The notes under the pieces are model-generated. The model had not been told where the DNA came from, did no database searches, and saw nothing but the letters and a program-made list of their open reading frames with translations. From Paracoccus sp. SCSIO 75233 (GTDB lineage Bacteria; Pseudomonadota; Alphaproteobacteria; Rhodobacterales; Rhodobacteraceae), in the NCBI RefSeq assembly GCF_027912675.1, contig NZ_CP115757.1:620001-684000 (forward strand): a stretch of 64,000 nucleotides of DNA. The letters run 5' to 3'. Below, piece after piece: positions 18,101 to 27,209 of the stretch; within the stretch, counting starts at the first letter, position 1; the number at the start of each line of letters is the position of its first letter. Position numbers and translations under genes: made by a program.

Positions 18101-18997
18101 GTGGTTCTAGACCTTCCACTTATGCGAGGGACGGAGCTGCCGCATGCGCCGCATCTCGCGGTCGCGGCGCGGCCCTGGCCCGGCTCGGTGGTGGTTTACG
18201 GGTCCGACATGGCGGAGGGCGATTTTGCGCTGAACCAGATGCTGACACAGCCTGCCATGATTGGCCGCAGCCTGACACCGCTGCGGTGGGCGCGGGCTGG
18301 GCTGCTGGATCGGGGGCACGGTCTGAGGGTGCGTTTCGCGTCGGGGCGGCTGGGCGGTCTGACGCATGACGCGCTGCTTCAGGGCGGCAATTTTCTGGCC
18401 ATCGGGGACGGCTCTCCCGAACGCTGGGAGGTGCTGCAATTCGCCTGTGCCGTGCCGCAGACGGATGGAAGCTGGCTGTTGCGGGACCGGCTGCGCGGGC
18501 AGTTCGGAACCGATGCGCTGATGCCGGATCTCTGGCCGGAAGGATCAGTTGTTGTCTTGTTGAATGGGGCGTTGAGGCAACTCGACTTCGATCCCGCTTC
18601 GCTGGGTCAGCGGCGATTTTGGCGCATCGGGCCGGCGACGCGGGCAGTGGACGATGCCAGCTACCGGCTGCGGGAGACGGTGACGCGTGGGGCGGGCATG
18701 CGACCCTTGTCGCCGTGCCATCTGAGGTTGATCGGTCGGCGGTTGAGTTGGATCCGGCGGACGCGGAAATCCGGCGACCGATGGGATTTGCGGGAGGTGC
18801 CCTTGGCAGAGGCTCGGGAGGCTTATCTGGTTCGCGCAACCACAGCGGTTGTAACCCGCGAGTTCGAGGTCACGCGCCCGGCGTTCGATCTGCCCGATGA
18901 ATTTGTGAATGAGGCGGGCAATGGCGGATTACAAATCGCCGTTGCCCAGCTTTCCGACGATTACGGGCCGGGCCCGTTTACCACGAGGAGTTTCTGA
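15131..18997 (+). CDS. g15: GTA megatron / baseplate multidomain host-specificity protein (g15)
   Basis: At 1288 residues this is the largest gene of the cluster and close to the Rhodobacter g15 size. The N-terminus has Gly/Ala-rich hydrophobic stretches (about 2-45). The central part (about 400-720) is a GTA TIM-barrel domain with SEMRGLTQLRG, ISYAADWSEYFGH, DFIGIDNYMPLSDWRE and KPIWFTEMGCAALDKATNQPNKF; this glycoside-hydrolase-like segment includes acidic residues. The following region is the phage-tail_3 and C-terminal receptor-contact part. It is intact without frameshift. ATG 15131 follows GAGGAG. The protein forms the tail tip and contacts the cell surface. Confidence 0.94.
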   Translation: MATILLSAAGAAIGSGFGGTVLGLSGAVIGRAAGATLGRVIDQRLLGAGSNLVETGRIDRLRLQSAGEGAPIPRIWGQMRVPGHVIWASPLTEIARETGGGGKGSGPQTRHVSYRLSVALALCQGEIAGVGRVWADGREITPADLNMSVHTGAADQLPDCCIAAHEGAGAPAYRGTAYVVLEDLDLGPWGNRLPQLSFEVTFPARSGGGLSEQVRAVAMIPGTGEYALATTPVSYDLGLGEVVAANSATPLAATDFAASMDILGRELPNVGSVSLVVSWFGDDLRVGHCRLRPKVEDKARDGAEMAWRAGGIGRDQAEEIARQEGRSIYGGTPADDAVIEALTAIAKSGRRAVFYPFILMEQLTGNGLPDPWSGAADQPVLPWRGRITAEIAPGREGSPDGTAANSAAVRRFFGAASADDFAVSDGRITYSGPAEWSYRRFILHYAHLCALAGGVDAFLIGSEMRGLTQLRGPGDHFPAVEELRRLAADVRGILGPDIKISYAADWSEYFGHHPGGGELYYHLDPLWADRNIDFIGIDNYMPLSDWREGEAHLDAHWARIDAPGYLEGNVAGGEGYDWYYADPAHRDAQIRTEITDGAYGEPWVWRYKDLLNWWGRRHHERIGGEKMVQPTAWVPRSKPIWFTEMGCAALDKATNQPNKFLDAQSSESRLPHYSTGRRDDAVQAAYIRAVTRYWGDPANNPDGSYGGPMVDLSRTHVWCWDARPYPAFPGRGDLWSDGPAWVRGHWLNGRAGAVPLAAVVADICEAAGVRGVDISGLSGVVRGYVAAAGDTPRAALQPLMLAYGFDAVERDGVLRFLMRDARVTADLAAAELALLEDGAEEAVRAAEAETAGRVRLNYIAVGDGYAAATAEASLPGDVSAAMSESELPLLLTAAEARGIVQRWLAESGVNRDRLRFSLPPSRAGLGPGDVVAVAPVGDAKPCRWRIERVERAGAVIVDAVRCEPGVYVPADMQDDGIAVPRYRPPLPVWPVVLDLPLMRGTELPHAPHLAVAARPWPGSVVVYGSDMAEGDFALNQMLTQPAMIGRSLTPLRWARAGLLDRGHGLRVRFASGRLGGLTHDALLQGGNFLAIGDGSPERWEVLQFACAVPQTDGSWLLRDRLRGQFGTDALMPDLWPEGSVVVLLNGALRQLDFDPASLGQRRFWRIGPATRAVDDASYRLRETVTRGAGMRPLSPCHLRLIGRRLSWIRRTRKSGDRWDLREVPLAEAREAYLVRATTAVVTREFEVTRPAFDLPDEFVNEAGNGGLQIAVAQLSDDYGPGPFTTRSF

Positions 18998-19710
18998 TGA
19001 CAGAGCATATGACGACCCGCCTTTCCCTGCCGCTGGTGCAACAGGCGCAGTCGCAGAAACATGTGACGGTGAACGAGTCGCTCGCGCGACTCGACGGGCT
19101 GGTTAACCTTGTTCTGGTCAGCTTGTCGCGCAAAAATCCGCCGGGTTCGGCCATTGATGGTGCCTGTTTCGCGGTCCCCGCCGGGGCGGGTGGCGATTGG
19201 GCCGGGCAGGATGGGCAGATCGCGATCGCCAGCAATAATGGCTGGATTTTCGCCGCGCCGCAGGCCGGGATGCGCGCCTTTGTTGCCGATCAGGGGATGC
19301 AGGCAATTTATGACGGTGACGCCTGGGTGCCGGGTGCGCTGAGCCTTGGCGGTTTCGGGTCTGCGCTGTGTGCCCGCACGGCGGAGGCAGAGGTTTCGCT
19401 GTCGCCAGGGACGGAGATTGTGACGGATCTGACGATTCCTGCGGCCTCTTTGGTGATTGGCGCGACGGCGCGGGTTGCCGAGGAAATTCGCGGTTCGATG
19501 GCGAGCTGGCGGATGGGAACGGCGGGCGCGGCAGATCGGTTTGGTTCCGGTCTTGGCGTGCAGGCGCAAAGCTGGGCGCGGGGGATGCTGTCGCAACCTT
19601 TTACTTATTGGGAGCCCGCGCCTGTCATCCTGAGCGCGACAGGCGGCAGCTTCATCAGTGGCAAGGTCAGGATTGCTGCGCATTGGCTGGAACTGACGGT
19701 GCCGCGCTGA
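18997..19710 (+). CDS. DUF2793 protein, probable GTA accessory or fibre component
   Basis: A 237-residue DUF2793 protein: LSLPLVQQAQSQKHVTVNESLARLDGLVNL, then AGAGGDWAGQDGQIAIASNNGWIFAAPQAGMRAFV, the family signature. Its ATG overlaps the g15 stop by one base and is preceded by CGAGGAG, so it is the last gene of the GTA operon. Proteins with this domain are linked to GTA or phage tails and spikes; a role in surface binding is an inference. The C-terminal 100 residues are beta-rich. Confidence 0.82.
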   Translation: MTEHMTTRLSLPLVQQAQSQKHVTVNESLARLDGLVNLVLVSLSRKNPPGSAIDGACFAVPAGAGGDWAGQDGQIAIASNNGWIFAAPQAGMRAFVADQGMQAIYDGDAWVPGALSLGGFGSALCARTAEAEVSLSPGTEIVTDLTIPAASLVIGATARVAEEIRGSMASWRMGTAGAADRFGSGLGVQAQSWARGMLSQPFTYWEPAPVILSATGGSFISGKVRIAAHWLELTVPR

Positions 19711-19794
19711 GTTTCGCGCGCTGTTGCCACCCGGCCAATCGCGGGTTTTCTGTGCCAGTGCTTTGGGTTAGGTTCCGCACAAAAGGAGACGGCC

Positions 19795-20640
19795 ATGAAC
19801 AGCCTCGCGAACGCTGAAAATGTCATTGCCACGCCGCTGTCAGGGAAGGCGCTTTGGGCGCAGATCTGTGACGAGGCGCGTGATGCGATTGCGACCGAAC
19901 CGCTTTTGGGGGCGCTTGTTCATGGCGGGTTGTTGCATCATGACAACCTTGCCTCTGCATTGGCCTATCGCTTCGCGTTGAAGCTGGCCTCGGGTGAGAT
20001 GAGTCAGCAACTTCTGCGCGAGATTGCGGATGTCGCTTATGCCTCTCATCCGGAGCTGGTTGCGGCGGCGGAGGCGGATCTGCGTGCCGTGTATGAGCGC
20101 GACCCGGCGACGCATAGACTCATTCAACCGCTGCTGTTTTTCAAGGGTTTTCAGGCGCTGCAATGCTATCGCGTCGGCCATTGGCTGTGGAGCGAGGGGC
20201 GCCGGGACATGGCGTATTTTGTGCAAATGCGCTGCTCTGAAGCGTTTGGTGTAGATATCCATCCGGCGGCGCGGGTTGGCAGCGGCATCATGATGGATCA
20301 CGCGCATTCCATCGTGATCGGGGAAACCGCCGTGGTCGGGGACAATGTCTCGATGCTGCATTCGGTGACGCTTGGCGGGACCGGCAAGGCCGATGGCGAC
20401 CGGCATCCCAAGATCGGGAACGGTGTCCTGATCGGTGCGGGCGCGAAGGTGCTGGGCAACATCACCGTCGGCCGGTGCAGCCGGATTGCCGCCGGGTCGG
20501 TGGTGCTGGACGAGGTGCCGCCCTGCAAAACGGTGGCCGGCGTGCCTGCGCAGATCGTTGGTGATGCGGGCTGCACGGACCCGGCCTTCGCAATGGATCA
20601 CCTGATCAAGGTGACCGGAATGGACGAGGCTGCAGAATAA
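19795..20640 (+). CDS. cysE: serine O-acetyltransferase
   Basis: Transfers acetyl from acetyl-CoA to serine, first step of cysteine synthesis. The 281-residue protein has the SATase N-terminal helical domain (EARDAIATEPLLGALVHGGLLHHDNLASALAYRFALKLAS) and a left-handed beta-helix hexapeptide domain with GVDIHPAARVGSGIMMDHAHSIVIGETAVVGDNVSMLHSVTLGGTG, containing the catalytic His and Asp. Start ATG 19795 after AAAGGAG. It lies 84 bases after the GTA operon on the same strand but has its own ribosome site and normal core-gene features. Confidence 0.96.
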   Translation: MNSLANAENVIATPLSGKALWAQICDEARDAIATEPLLGALVHGGLLHHDNLASALAYRFALKLASGEMSQQLLREIADVAYASHPELVAAAEADLRAVYERDPATHRLIQPLLFFKGFQALQCYRVGHWLWSEGRRDMAYFVQMRCSEAFGVDIHPAARVGSGIMMDHAHSIVIGETAVVGDNVSMLHSVTLGGTGKADGDRHPKIGNGVLIGAGAKVLGNITVGRCSRIAAGSVVLDEVPPCKTVAGVPAQIVGDAGCTDPAFAMDHLIKVTGMDEAAE

Positions 20641-20647
20641 AGTAAAG

Positions 20648-21322
20648 CTATAGTTCTTTTACCCATTCCGGCACGGTCTCCGTTGCCGGGCCGATGATGT
20701 GTTCATGGAAGTCGCGGCTGACGGCGGTTGGATCGATGTTGAGTTCGATGCAATGCGCGCCGTTGCGTCTGGCGTGCTGGACGAAACCGGCGGCGGGATA
20801 GACCTGGCCAGATGTGCCGATGGCAGCGAAAATCTCTGCGTTTTCTAGGGCTTTCCAGATGTTTTCCATGTGATATGGCATTTCCCCGAACCAGACGATG
20901 TCGGGTCGGGCGGTCGCTTTCCGGCAGGAGGGGCAGGTGGTGGTGACGTCCATCTCTGCCGGGCTGGACCAGCGATGACCGCATGAGGCGCAGAGGGCCT
21001 GCGCCAATTCGCCGTGCATGTGGATAAGTTGCGTCGATCCTGCCCGCTCGTGTAGATCGTCGACATTCTGTGTGACCAGTGTCAGATCGTGCTGCTGTTG
21101 GAGTGCCGCGAGGGCGTGATGTGCAGCGTTTGGTTGTGCCTGCGAGGTAGCCGAACGGCGGGCGTTGTAGAAGCGATGGACGAGCGACGGATCGCTTGCA
21201 TAGGCTTCGGGTGTTGCGACATCCTCCAGCCGGTGCTCTTCCCACAGGCCGTCCCCGGCGCGAAATGTGCGCAAGCCGCTTTCGGCGGATATTCCTGCGC
21301 CGGTCAGGACGACGATGCGCAT
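20648..21322 (-). CDS. cobB: NAD-dependent protein deacylase, sirtuin family
   Basis: Removes acyl groups from lysines using NAD. The 224-residue protein shows GAGISAESG (residues 8-16), TQNVD, the catalytic histidine in IHMHGE and a zinc site of two CxxC pairs (CASC, CPSC). The HRFYNARR segment carries the Tyr and Arg typical of class III sirtuins that prefer succinyl or malonyl groups. The open frame extends upstream to 21568, but ATG 21322 gives the conserved MRIVVLTGAG start and follows the upstream gene's stop by one base. Confidence 0.93.
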   Translation of the reverse strand: MRIVVLTGAGISAESGLRTFRAGDGLWEEHRLEDVATPEAYASDPSLVHRFYNARRSATSQAQPNAAHHALAALQQQHDLTLVTQNVDDLHERAGSTQLIHMHGELAQALCASCGHRWSSPAEMDVTTTCPSCRKATARPDIVWFGEMPYHMENIWKALENAEIFAAIGTSGQVYPAAGFVQHARRNGAHCIELNIDPTAVSRDFHEHIIGPATETVPEWVKEL

Positions 21323-21323
21323 G

Positions 21324-21623
21324 TCAGCGGCAGTATGCCTCGGCCGTGCCGGCGAAACGCTTGTAGCGGGCCCAGAAGGCGTTGTCTGCGTCGCGTTTTG
21401 ACATGCGGACAACTTGTGCTTCTTGCGGGTCGCGGAAGAAGCGCGCGGCGCGGCGCTGATCGGCGCGTGACAAGGTCTGGTCGGCCACCTGCTGGACGCA
21501 GCCGCACAGGGCTGGTTGGCGGGCGCCACGGTCGGACCGGACGCAGGCGCTGTCGATCGGGCCTGCAACGGCCAGCGGCGCGGTCATGACGATCGCCGCG
21601 GCGGCGATTAGGATGCGGTTCAT
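21324..21623 (-). CDS. small secreted protein, function unknown
   Basis: A 99-residue protein with a clear signal peptide (MNRILIAAAAIVMTAPLAVAG, cleavage near residue 20) and a mature part of about 78 residues with four cysteines (SACVRS, ALCGCVQQ, EAYCR), so probably disulphide-bonded in the periplasm. The text CGCVQQVADQTLSRADQRRAARFFRDPQEAQ recalls small conserved Rhodobacteraceae arginine-N-methyltransferase-like or DUF proteins, but I cannot name a family. ATG 21623 follows AGGAGA. It is probably co-transcribed with cobB. Confidence 0.75.
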   Translation of the reverse strand: MNRILIAAAAIVMTAPLAVAGPIDSACVRSDRGARQPALCGCVQQVADQTLSRADQRRAARFFRDPQEAQVVRMSKRDADNAFWARYKRFAGTAEAYCR

Positions 21624-22563
21624 CAATGTCTCCTCGGGTCTGCCTGATCTGCCTTTTCGGCTTTTGACGGGTTGTGAAACTGCAACAACCTTACTTAATA
21701 AGCTACTAAAAAGCGGTTAACATCTCAACAAATGCCTGTGTCGATCACTGGCGTCGGATTGGTTAACTGGCACTATATTTGGTAGTCGCGGTCAAGCGCA
21801 AGTTTTGAACCTGTGGTTGATGCGGCCCTGGTCGACGCGAATCAATCTGCTATCCGATCCGCGTGAAAAGGCGCGGGAACGGCCGTGATGTCCAGCCTTT
21901 TGGTGGGGGAGAGGAGCTGTCGCATCGCGGTAAATACCGCTGACATTTTGTCGCAGGAAAGCCAGAAGTTATTCGCATGATCCAGGTGTGGTCGCTGTGG
22001 GTGGCGCCGATCCCCGCGGCATTCGGTATGTCTGGTCGGGCTGTCGCGACTGTTATGTCCGTGCTTCCGGGGGGATGTGGTTGTTCGGTGGTGCGAGGCA
22101 GCAGGCTGGCGCGGCCATAGTTGTTATAGCAAGATATTAATATGACGAGAGCTGGTGCAGTAGGTTATCTGCCGATGGTTGGCGCGGGTGGCTGAGAAAA
22201 TATTAAGAAACAACGGAAAATAGAGATGTGAGGAATCCGCATCGGTGTTTACGGCATCGGGGCGCTCATTTTTAATATTTTAACATAGATAGAACTAAGG
22301 TCTTCGTAACGAAGATGTCCTCGGTCCCTGCAAAACTTGATAACAGACTGACACGACCTGCTGCATTTTTCGGTTTTGAATTTGTGGCTGCCTCTGCCCA
22401 AGCCTTCAATCTTCGATATGCATGATTTGCTCTAGCTTATCATTATAACCCTATATTTTTGTACAGGTTTTCTGGGTTTTAATACATGTTAACGCTGTGA
22501 ATACGTCCGTTTTTAACATGCGCCTCGATCCCCGAAAAAAGGCGCCAAGTGGAATAGGTAACC
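21624..22563. other. 940-base intergenic region before the RTX gene
   Basis: No open frame of convincing length. The second half is AT-rich compared with its surroundings. It contains the palindrome TCTTCG-TAA-CGAAGA (22301-22315) and several TTAATATT-like boxes between 22130 and 22285. These could be operator and promoter elements for the RTX gene, but I cannot assign them. The RTX ATG is preceded by a weak AATAGGTAACC. Confidence 0.5.
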
Positions 22564-24046
22564 ATGGCATTCAACGTAATCACCACCAGCAGTCATCTTG
22601 GGGAGCGCCTTGAGGGCGGCCAGTATTCGGCTGACTGGATCGACGGTCTGGGTGGGAACGACACCATTGTCGGTCACGACGGGGCTGACTTCCTGATCGG
22701 CAATACCGGCGACGACCAGATCTTCGCGGGCGAGAATGACAGCGATCTCGACATCGTGTCGGGCGGCGACGGCAATGATACCGCTTATGGCGGCGGCGGC
22801 GGCGATCTGATGGATGGCGGCGCGGGCAGCGACTATATGGGCGGCGGCACTGGCAACGACCTGATGTTCGGTGAAAGCGGCGTGCGCAGCTTCGATCCCT
22901 ATGCCGAGAAGATCAGCCAATATACCGGCAATACCGGCACTCAGGGGCCACTGGCGAGCTGGCTGGGCCTGCTCGACCATGTCGGCATAGATGACAACTA
23001 CCTGAACTCTTTCCGGCAGGAAGAATCGGGCAATGACACGATGTGGGGCAATAGCGGCCGGGACATGATCTTCGGCGGCTGGGGCGACGACCTTATCGGC
23101 GGCGGTTATGGCAGCGACCTGCTGGTCGGCAACCGCGACAATGACACGATTTATGGTTACCAGGGCAAGGATGTCGTTCTGGGCGGCGATGAAGACGACC
23201 TGCTCTTCGGTGGTGCCGGCAACGATGTCATCGATGGCGACGAGACGCCGCGCAAGGGCAAGCTTTACAACATCGACGATAAGAATGTTGCGCCGGGCAA
23301 CACCGAAGCCCCGCATCTGCTGGTTGATTATCTGGATGGTCTCCAGTGGGTGTCGAATGATGACAACCACAACGGCGATGACGAAATCTACGGCGGCGAC
23401 GGCGATGACTGGATCCACGGCCGCGCTGGCGCCGACACCATCTGGGGTGGCACCGGCAACGATACGCTGCGTCCGGGCGATGACAATGAGACCGATACGC
23501 TCGGTTTCATCAAGGGCCACGGCAACGACACGATCATCGGCTTCGACGCTGGTGAATGGTCCGAGGGCGGCAATCGCGACTGGGAGAGCCGCGAAGACCT
23601 GATCGACCTCAGCACGGCAAATTATGGCGGCGAGTTCCAGGACGCTGTCGACGAGGGGGCGATCAAATTTATCTATAACGTCCCGGGCTATGCCGCTGCC
23701 GGTGGTTATGTTGTCATCGACACCGAGAAGCTGGGTCTGGAAAAAGACGACGACAAGTCCGGCGCGAATGACGAGTTCATCACCGTCTATTTCGAATCCA
23801 ACCAGGATTTCGCCGCGTTCAACGCCGACAATATCGCGCTGAACGGAGAACAATGGGTCAATATCACCTCTGGCTGGCAATCGCTTGAGAGCCTGGGCAA
23901 CACGTCCAATCCGGTTCTGCCCGAGAATGAGAGGTATATGGAGTTTGCCGATGTCGAAGTCACCGTCCAAAATCATGTCGCAGAGTTGACCTCCAATCTG
24001 GTAGACTATCAGAATACTCTGATTGAATTTGCAAACGGGCTTGTTA

Positions 24047-24897
24047 GGTCATGTTGACAAATGGCGGATCCAGAGACGGATCGACGTGATGTCAATGAAG
24101 CCGAGGAAGCTTTCCGCCGTCTTGTCGTAGCGGGTCGCGACACGCCTGGCGTTCTTGAGCTTGTTGAAGCAGCGTTCGACCAGATTACGCAGGCGATACA
24201 GCGAGCGATCGACACCAATCCGCTTCTTGCGGGACTTTCGCATCGGGATCACGGGCAGGACGTTGCGCGCTTCCATGCCGTCTCTGATCTTGTCTGCATC
24301 GTAGCCGCGATCCGCGAGCAGCACGCTCGGGCGGGGCAGATTATCCGCCATCACCAGATCGAAGCCGAGATAGTCCGACGTCTGGCCTGGCGTGATCTCT
24401 GTCCTCATGGGAAGCCCGTGTGCATTGACGAGGAGGTGGATCTTGGTCGTAAAGCCACCTCGAGAACGGCCGAAACCCTGTCGTGGAGTCCCCCTTTAGC
24501 GCCCGCTGCCTGATGGTGGGCGCGGATTACGGTGCTGTCGATCATCTGCAGGGCGCTTGGCACAGCTCCGCTCTGGTTCAGTGCCTCCATGATGTCCTCC
24601 CAGAGCCCGGCCAACGTCCAGCGCCGGAATTGCCGATAGACGCTCGACCACTTGCCGAACTCCCCGGGAAGATCGCGCCAAGGCGCCCCGGTTCGGGCAA
24701 TCCAGAAAATCCCATCAAGAACGAGGCGGTGGTTGGTGGGTTTACGCCCGTTCGGGGCGCGGACGGCGAGGATGAAGCGCTCAAAGAACGTCCATTCCTC
24801 GTCCGACATAAGGTCTCGTGCCAAGCTGGTCTCCATCGCAGATGCCAGCTTGAATCATGCTCAAAGCCTGATGTGAATCCCTTTTGTCAACACGACC
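24047..24897 (-). mobile_element. IS5-family (IS427 group) insertion sequence
   Basis: An 851-bp element with terminal inverted repeats GGTCATGTTGACAAA (left) and the complement of TTTGTCAACACGACC (right), one mismatch in 15. It is flanked by a TA duplication (24045-24046 and 24898-24899). It carries a two-frame transposase on the minus strand. The short perfect target duplication and clean restoration of the host gene indicate a recent insertion. Confidence 0.93.
24049..24836 (-). CDS. IS5/IS427 transposase, two frames joined by -1 frameshift
   Basis: Frame A (24836 to 24405, 143 codons) has the DUF4096 helical N-terminus (LMSDEEWTFFERFI, WRDLPGEFGKWSSVYRQFRRW) and the first catalytic Asp in MIDSTVIRAHHQAAGAKGG. 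Frame B (ending at 24049) has the second Asp in LADRGYDADKIRDGM and the Glu in NLVERCFNKLKN. After AKGG the sequence needs a -1 slip at AAAGGGGG (complement of 24490-24497) to continue into frame B, which is common for this IS group. The complete DDE set is therefore encoded; a simple disabling deletion is the alternative. Confidence 0.88.
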
Positions 24898-25696
24898 TAG
24901 TGGAGGCAGTCAGGACGATCCTCTTGAATGGTTTCAAGAACTTGAAGATAGGCTCGTGAACAGCGGCCCCACCCTGCCATCAGAGTTCTGGTATGAGCTT
25001 ACCGAAGAGCCGTCGGAGGTTTTCGAATCTCAGGCAGGCTCAGAGAATTTCGAAATGTCGGTGGATTCCGATCATCTCTACGGTGTTCCTACCGGTGTGG
25101 TGACACAAAACTCTATGGCGCAGTTCTCAGCGCTTGCGGCGATCGGCAAGAATATCGCTACGGCCATATCGAATGCCCTGCTTGGCGATCCGGAAGCACC
25201 CGAAGCGCTTGAATTTCTTGACGCGTATCCTAATGTTCGGCAGCTGCTTTCTTATCCTGAAACGCTGGATAAATTCCTCGCATATTCGGGCGAAGGTAAA
25301 GACCTTCTGGATTTATTGGGCGACGAAAATCCTGAAACGGATCAGGAGGGCGCAATTGGGATTGATGCCGGCGCGGAATTCACGCTCTCGAATGGCGGCG
25401 ATCTGTTCTGGTTCAAATCGGTGGAGATGGCCACACTCTTCTCTCCTGCAAGCGACGGGACGGCAACTGCGACGATCCGTGGTATGCGCGATGGTCGGGT
25501 GATTTACGAGGGCACGGTTGAACTTCCGGACCCAGATGCGATGGACGAGCCGGTCGTCTTCGACGCCAATTCTGTCGCTGGTACGGATATACTTGGTCCG
25601 ATCGATACACTCGAAATTTCCACGGATGGTCTGACCGATTTTGAAGGATTGTCTGCGCCGGAACTGGTGCTGGATGGGTTTACCTTCCTGTACTAA

Positions 25697-26125
25697 GTTG
25701 GTGCCTGCCGTCAGCGGGCACCGGACCGAATTGGTCATTTAAGGAATGCCGGTTTTTGGAGCCATTGAGGCTGTTTCAGGCCGAAGGTGAAGTCGGAACC
25801 CGGATCACAAAGGACGCCGCTGGCCTGTTGGTCGGCGGCGTCTGGTGTTAATATGGCCGCCAATGCTTGACCGGAGAGTGGGTCAGGATCGTTTTGCCGG
25901 GGTTGCGGGGAACGGGAGCATTGCTGCGCTGAACTGGCGCGGGGGGTATTTCTGACGTCAGGTGGAAATATGTTTGGGAATGCCGCGGCGACGCTAAAGG
26001 CTGTCTGATCTGCGAGTTGAGCTTCGGTTAAATGCCACGGCGACGGCGTAGGAACGCGAATACGCTCCGAAAAGGAACGCAAGTCGCAGAAATCATTGAA
26101 ATATATGGATGTGCAAAAAGCACAG
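25697..26125. other. intergenic region between the RTX gene and tRNA-Gly
   Basis: I see no gene. A strong hairpin, GACGCCGC (25813-25820) with GCGGCGTC (25835-25842), lies about 120 bases after the RTX stop but lacks a T-run, so it is at best a weak terminator. An open frame starting at 26032 runs through the tRNA gene and is not credible. Confidence 0.5.
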
Positions 26126-26199
26126 TGGAGCGGGTGATGGGAATCGAACCCACGTATTCAGCTTGGAAGGCTGCTGCTCTACCATTGAGCTACACCCGC
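26126..26199 (-). tRNA. tRNA-Gly (anticodon TCC)
   Basis: Read on the minus strand the 74 bases fold as a cloverleaf: acceptor GCGGGTG with CACCCGC, D arm AGCTCAATGGTAGAGC, anticodon arm with CTTCCAA (anticodon TCC), T arm GTGGGTTCGATTCCCAT and an encoded CCA end. It stands alone, 53 bases after the fmt stop on the same strand. Confidence 0.96.
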
Positions 26200-26252
26200 G
26201 TCCCGACCCTTTTAAGCATGGCGGGCGGGGCGTGCAAGGGTCTGATCGTGGT

Positions 26253-27146
26253 TCAGGTCAGGCTGGCGGGCAGGGTCAGGCCGCGCAGGATTTCGTCGCT
26301 TTTCATCGGGCGTTTGCCTGCTCGCTGGGCTTCCAGCACCTCGACGGCGCCGGTGCCGCAGGCGATGCGGAAACCGGCCAGCACCTCGCCCGGTGCGCCT
26401 TCGCCCTCGACCAGACGGGACCGCAGCAGCTTCACCCGCTCGCCCGCGATCTCGCACCATGCGCCGGGGAAGGGGGAGAGGCCGCGGATCTTGCGGTCGA
26501 CCGCGTCGGCTGGGCGGGTCCAGTCGATTCTGGCTTCGGCCTTGTCGATCTTGGCGGCGTAGGTGACGCCGTCCTCGGGCTGAGCCTTGGCCTGCATCGG
26601 CAGGCGGGGCAGGGTATCGGCGACCAGATCGGCGCCCATCTGTGACAGGCGGTTATGCAGATCGGCGGTCGTTTCCTCCGGGCCGATGTCGGTGCGGGCT
26701 TCGGCCAGAACCGGGCCGGTGTCGAGACCGGCTTCCATCTGCATGATCGCGATGCCGGTTTCGCTGTCGCCTTCCAGGATCGCGCGATGGATCGGCGCGG
26801 CCCCCCGCCAGCGCGGCAGAAGCGAGGCGTGGATGTTCACGCATCCCAGCCGGGGCGCATCCAGAACCGGCTGGGGCAGGATCAGCCCATAGGCGACGAC
26901 GACGGCCACATCGGCATCGAGCGCAGCGAAATCGGCCTGTGCATCGGTGTTCCGCAATGTGGCGGGGTGGCGGATTTCCAGCCCGAGTTCTTCCGCTGCG
27001 CGATGCACGGCGGAGGGGCGCGGTTTCTGGCCCCGGCCCGCCTCGCGCGGGGGCTGGGTGTAGACGGCGACGATGTCATGCGCGGCGGCGAGCTTGCGCA
27101 GCGGGGCGACAGAAAACTCCGGCGTTCCCATGAAAATCACTTTCAT
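26253..27146 (-). CDS. fmt: methionyl-tRNA formyltransferase
   Basis: Formylates initiator Met-tRNA using 10-formyltetrahydrofolate. The 297-residue protein starts [13 protein letters not shown] and shows [15 protein letters not shown], the catalytic block [23 protein letters not shown] and the downstream [16 protein letters not shown]. An upstream in-frame ATG at 27161 is rejected because [11 protein letters not shown] is the conserved start and AAGGAG lies before it. It is the last gene of a minus-strand def / def-like / fmt cluster, a common order. Confidence 0.96.
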   Translation of the reverse strand: MKVIFMGTPEFSVAPLRKLAAAHDIVAVYTQPPREAGRGQKPRPSAVHRAAEELGLEIRHPATLRNTDAQADFAALDADVAVVVAYGLILPQPVLDAPRLGCVNIHASLLPRWRGAAPIHRAILEGDSETGIAIMQMEAGLDTGPVLAEARTDIGPEETTADLHNRLSQMGADLVADTLPRLPMQAKAQPEDGVTYAAKIDKAEARIDWTRPADAVDRKIRGLSPFPGAWCEIAGERVKLLRSRLVEGEGAPGEVLAGFRIACGTGAVEVLEAQRAGKRPMKSDEILRGLTLPASLT

Positions 27147-27156
27147 CGCGCGCTCC

Positions 27157-27177
27157 TTCATCCTGGCTCAAATATCC
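27157..27177 (-). repeat. second copy of the GGATATTTG-RGCCAGGATGAA motif
   Basis: This 21-base element matches the one at 6799-6819 at 20 of 21 positions, read on the minus strand. Here its end overlaps the fmt ribosome site (AAGGAG). A dispersed motif of this kind just before genes could be a shared leader or a small mobile repeat. Confidence 0.6.
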
Positions 27178-27209
27178 ATCATGCGGCAGCCAATGCCGCA
27201 GCGATCGGG

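Larger units (their letters stand above)
22564..25696 (+). pseudogene. RTX-type calcium-binding repeat protein gene split by an IS element
   Basis: The 5' part (22564-24046) encodes about 494 residues with glycine/aspartate nonapeptide repeats of the GGxGxDxhx type (GLGGNDTIVGHDGADFLIGNTGDDQI, GGDGNDTAYGGGGGDLMDGG, GNSGRDMIFGGWGDDLIGGG), which bind calcium after secretion. The IS at 24047-24897 then inserts a stop five codons in. The 3' part (24900-25696) continues in the same frame with an acidic, repeat-free C-terminal region. Joining 24046 to 24900 gives an uninterrupted 760-codon frame including stop. No type I secretion genes are next to it. The truncated product could still be made but lacks the C-terminal secretion signal. 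Confidence 0.9.

Noticed and set aside
22564..24057. Complete shorter RTX protein ending at 24057
   Set aside because: The last codons before the stop are IS sequence, and the downstream frame continues exactly when the IS is removed.
24061..24513. 150-codon plus-strand open frame inside the IS
   Set aside because: It is antisense to the transposase, whose DDE residues are conserved on the other strand.
26032..26562. Open frame of 176 codons starting with an Arg-rich stretch
   Set aside because: It reads through tRNA-Gly and antisense to fmt; no real protein.
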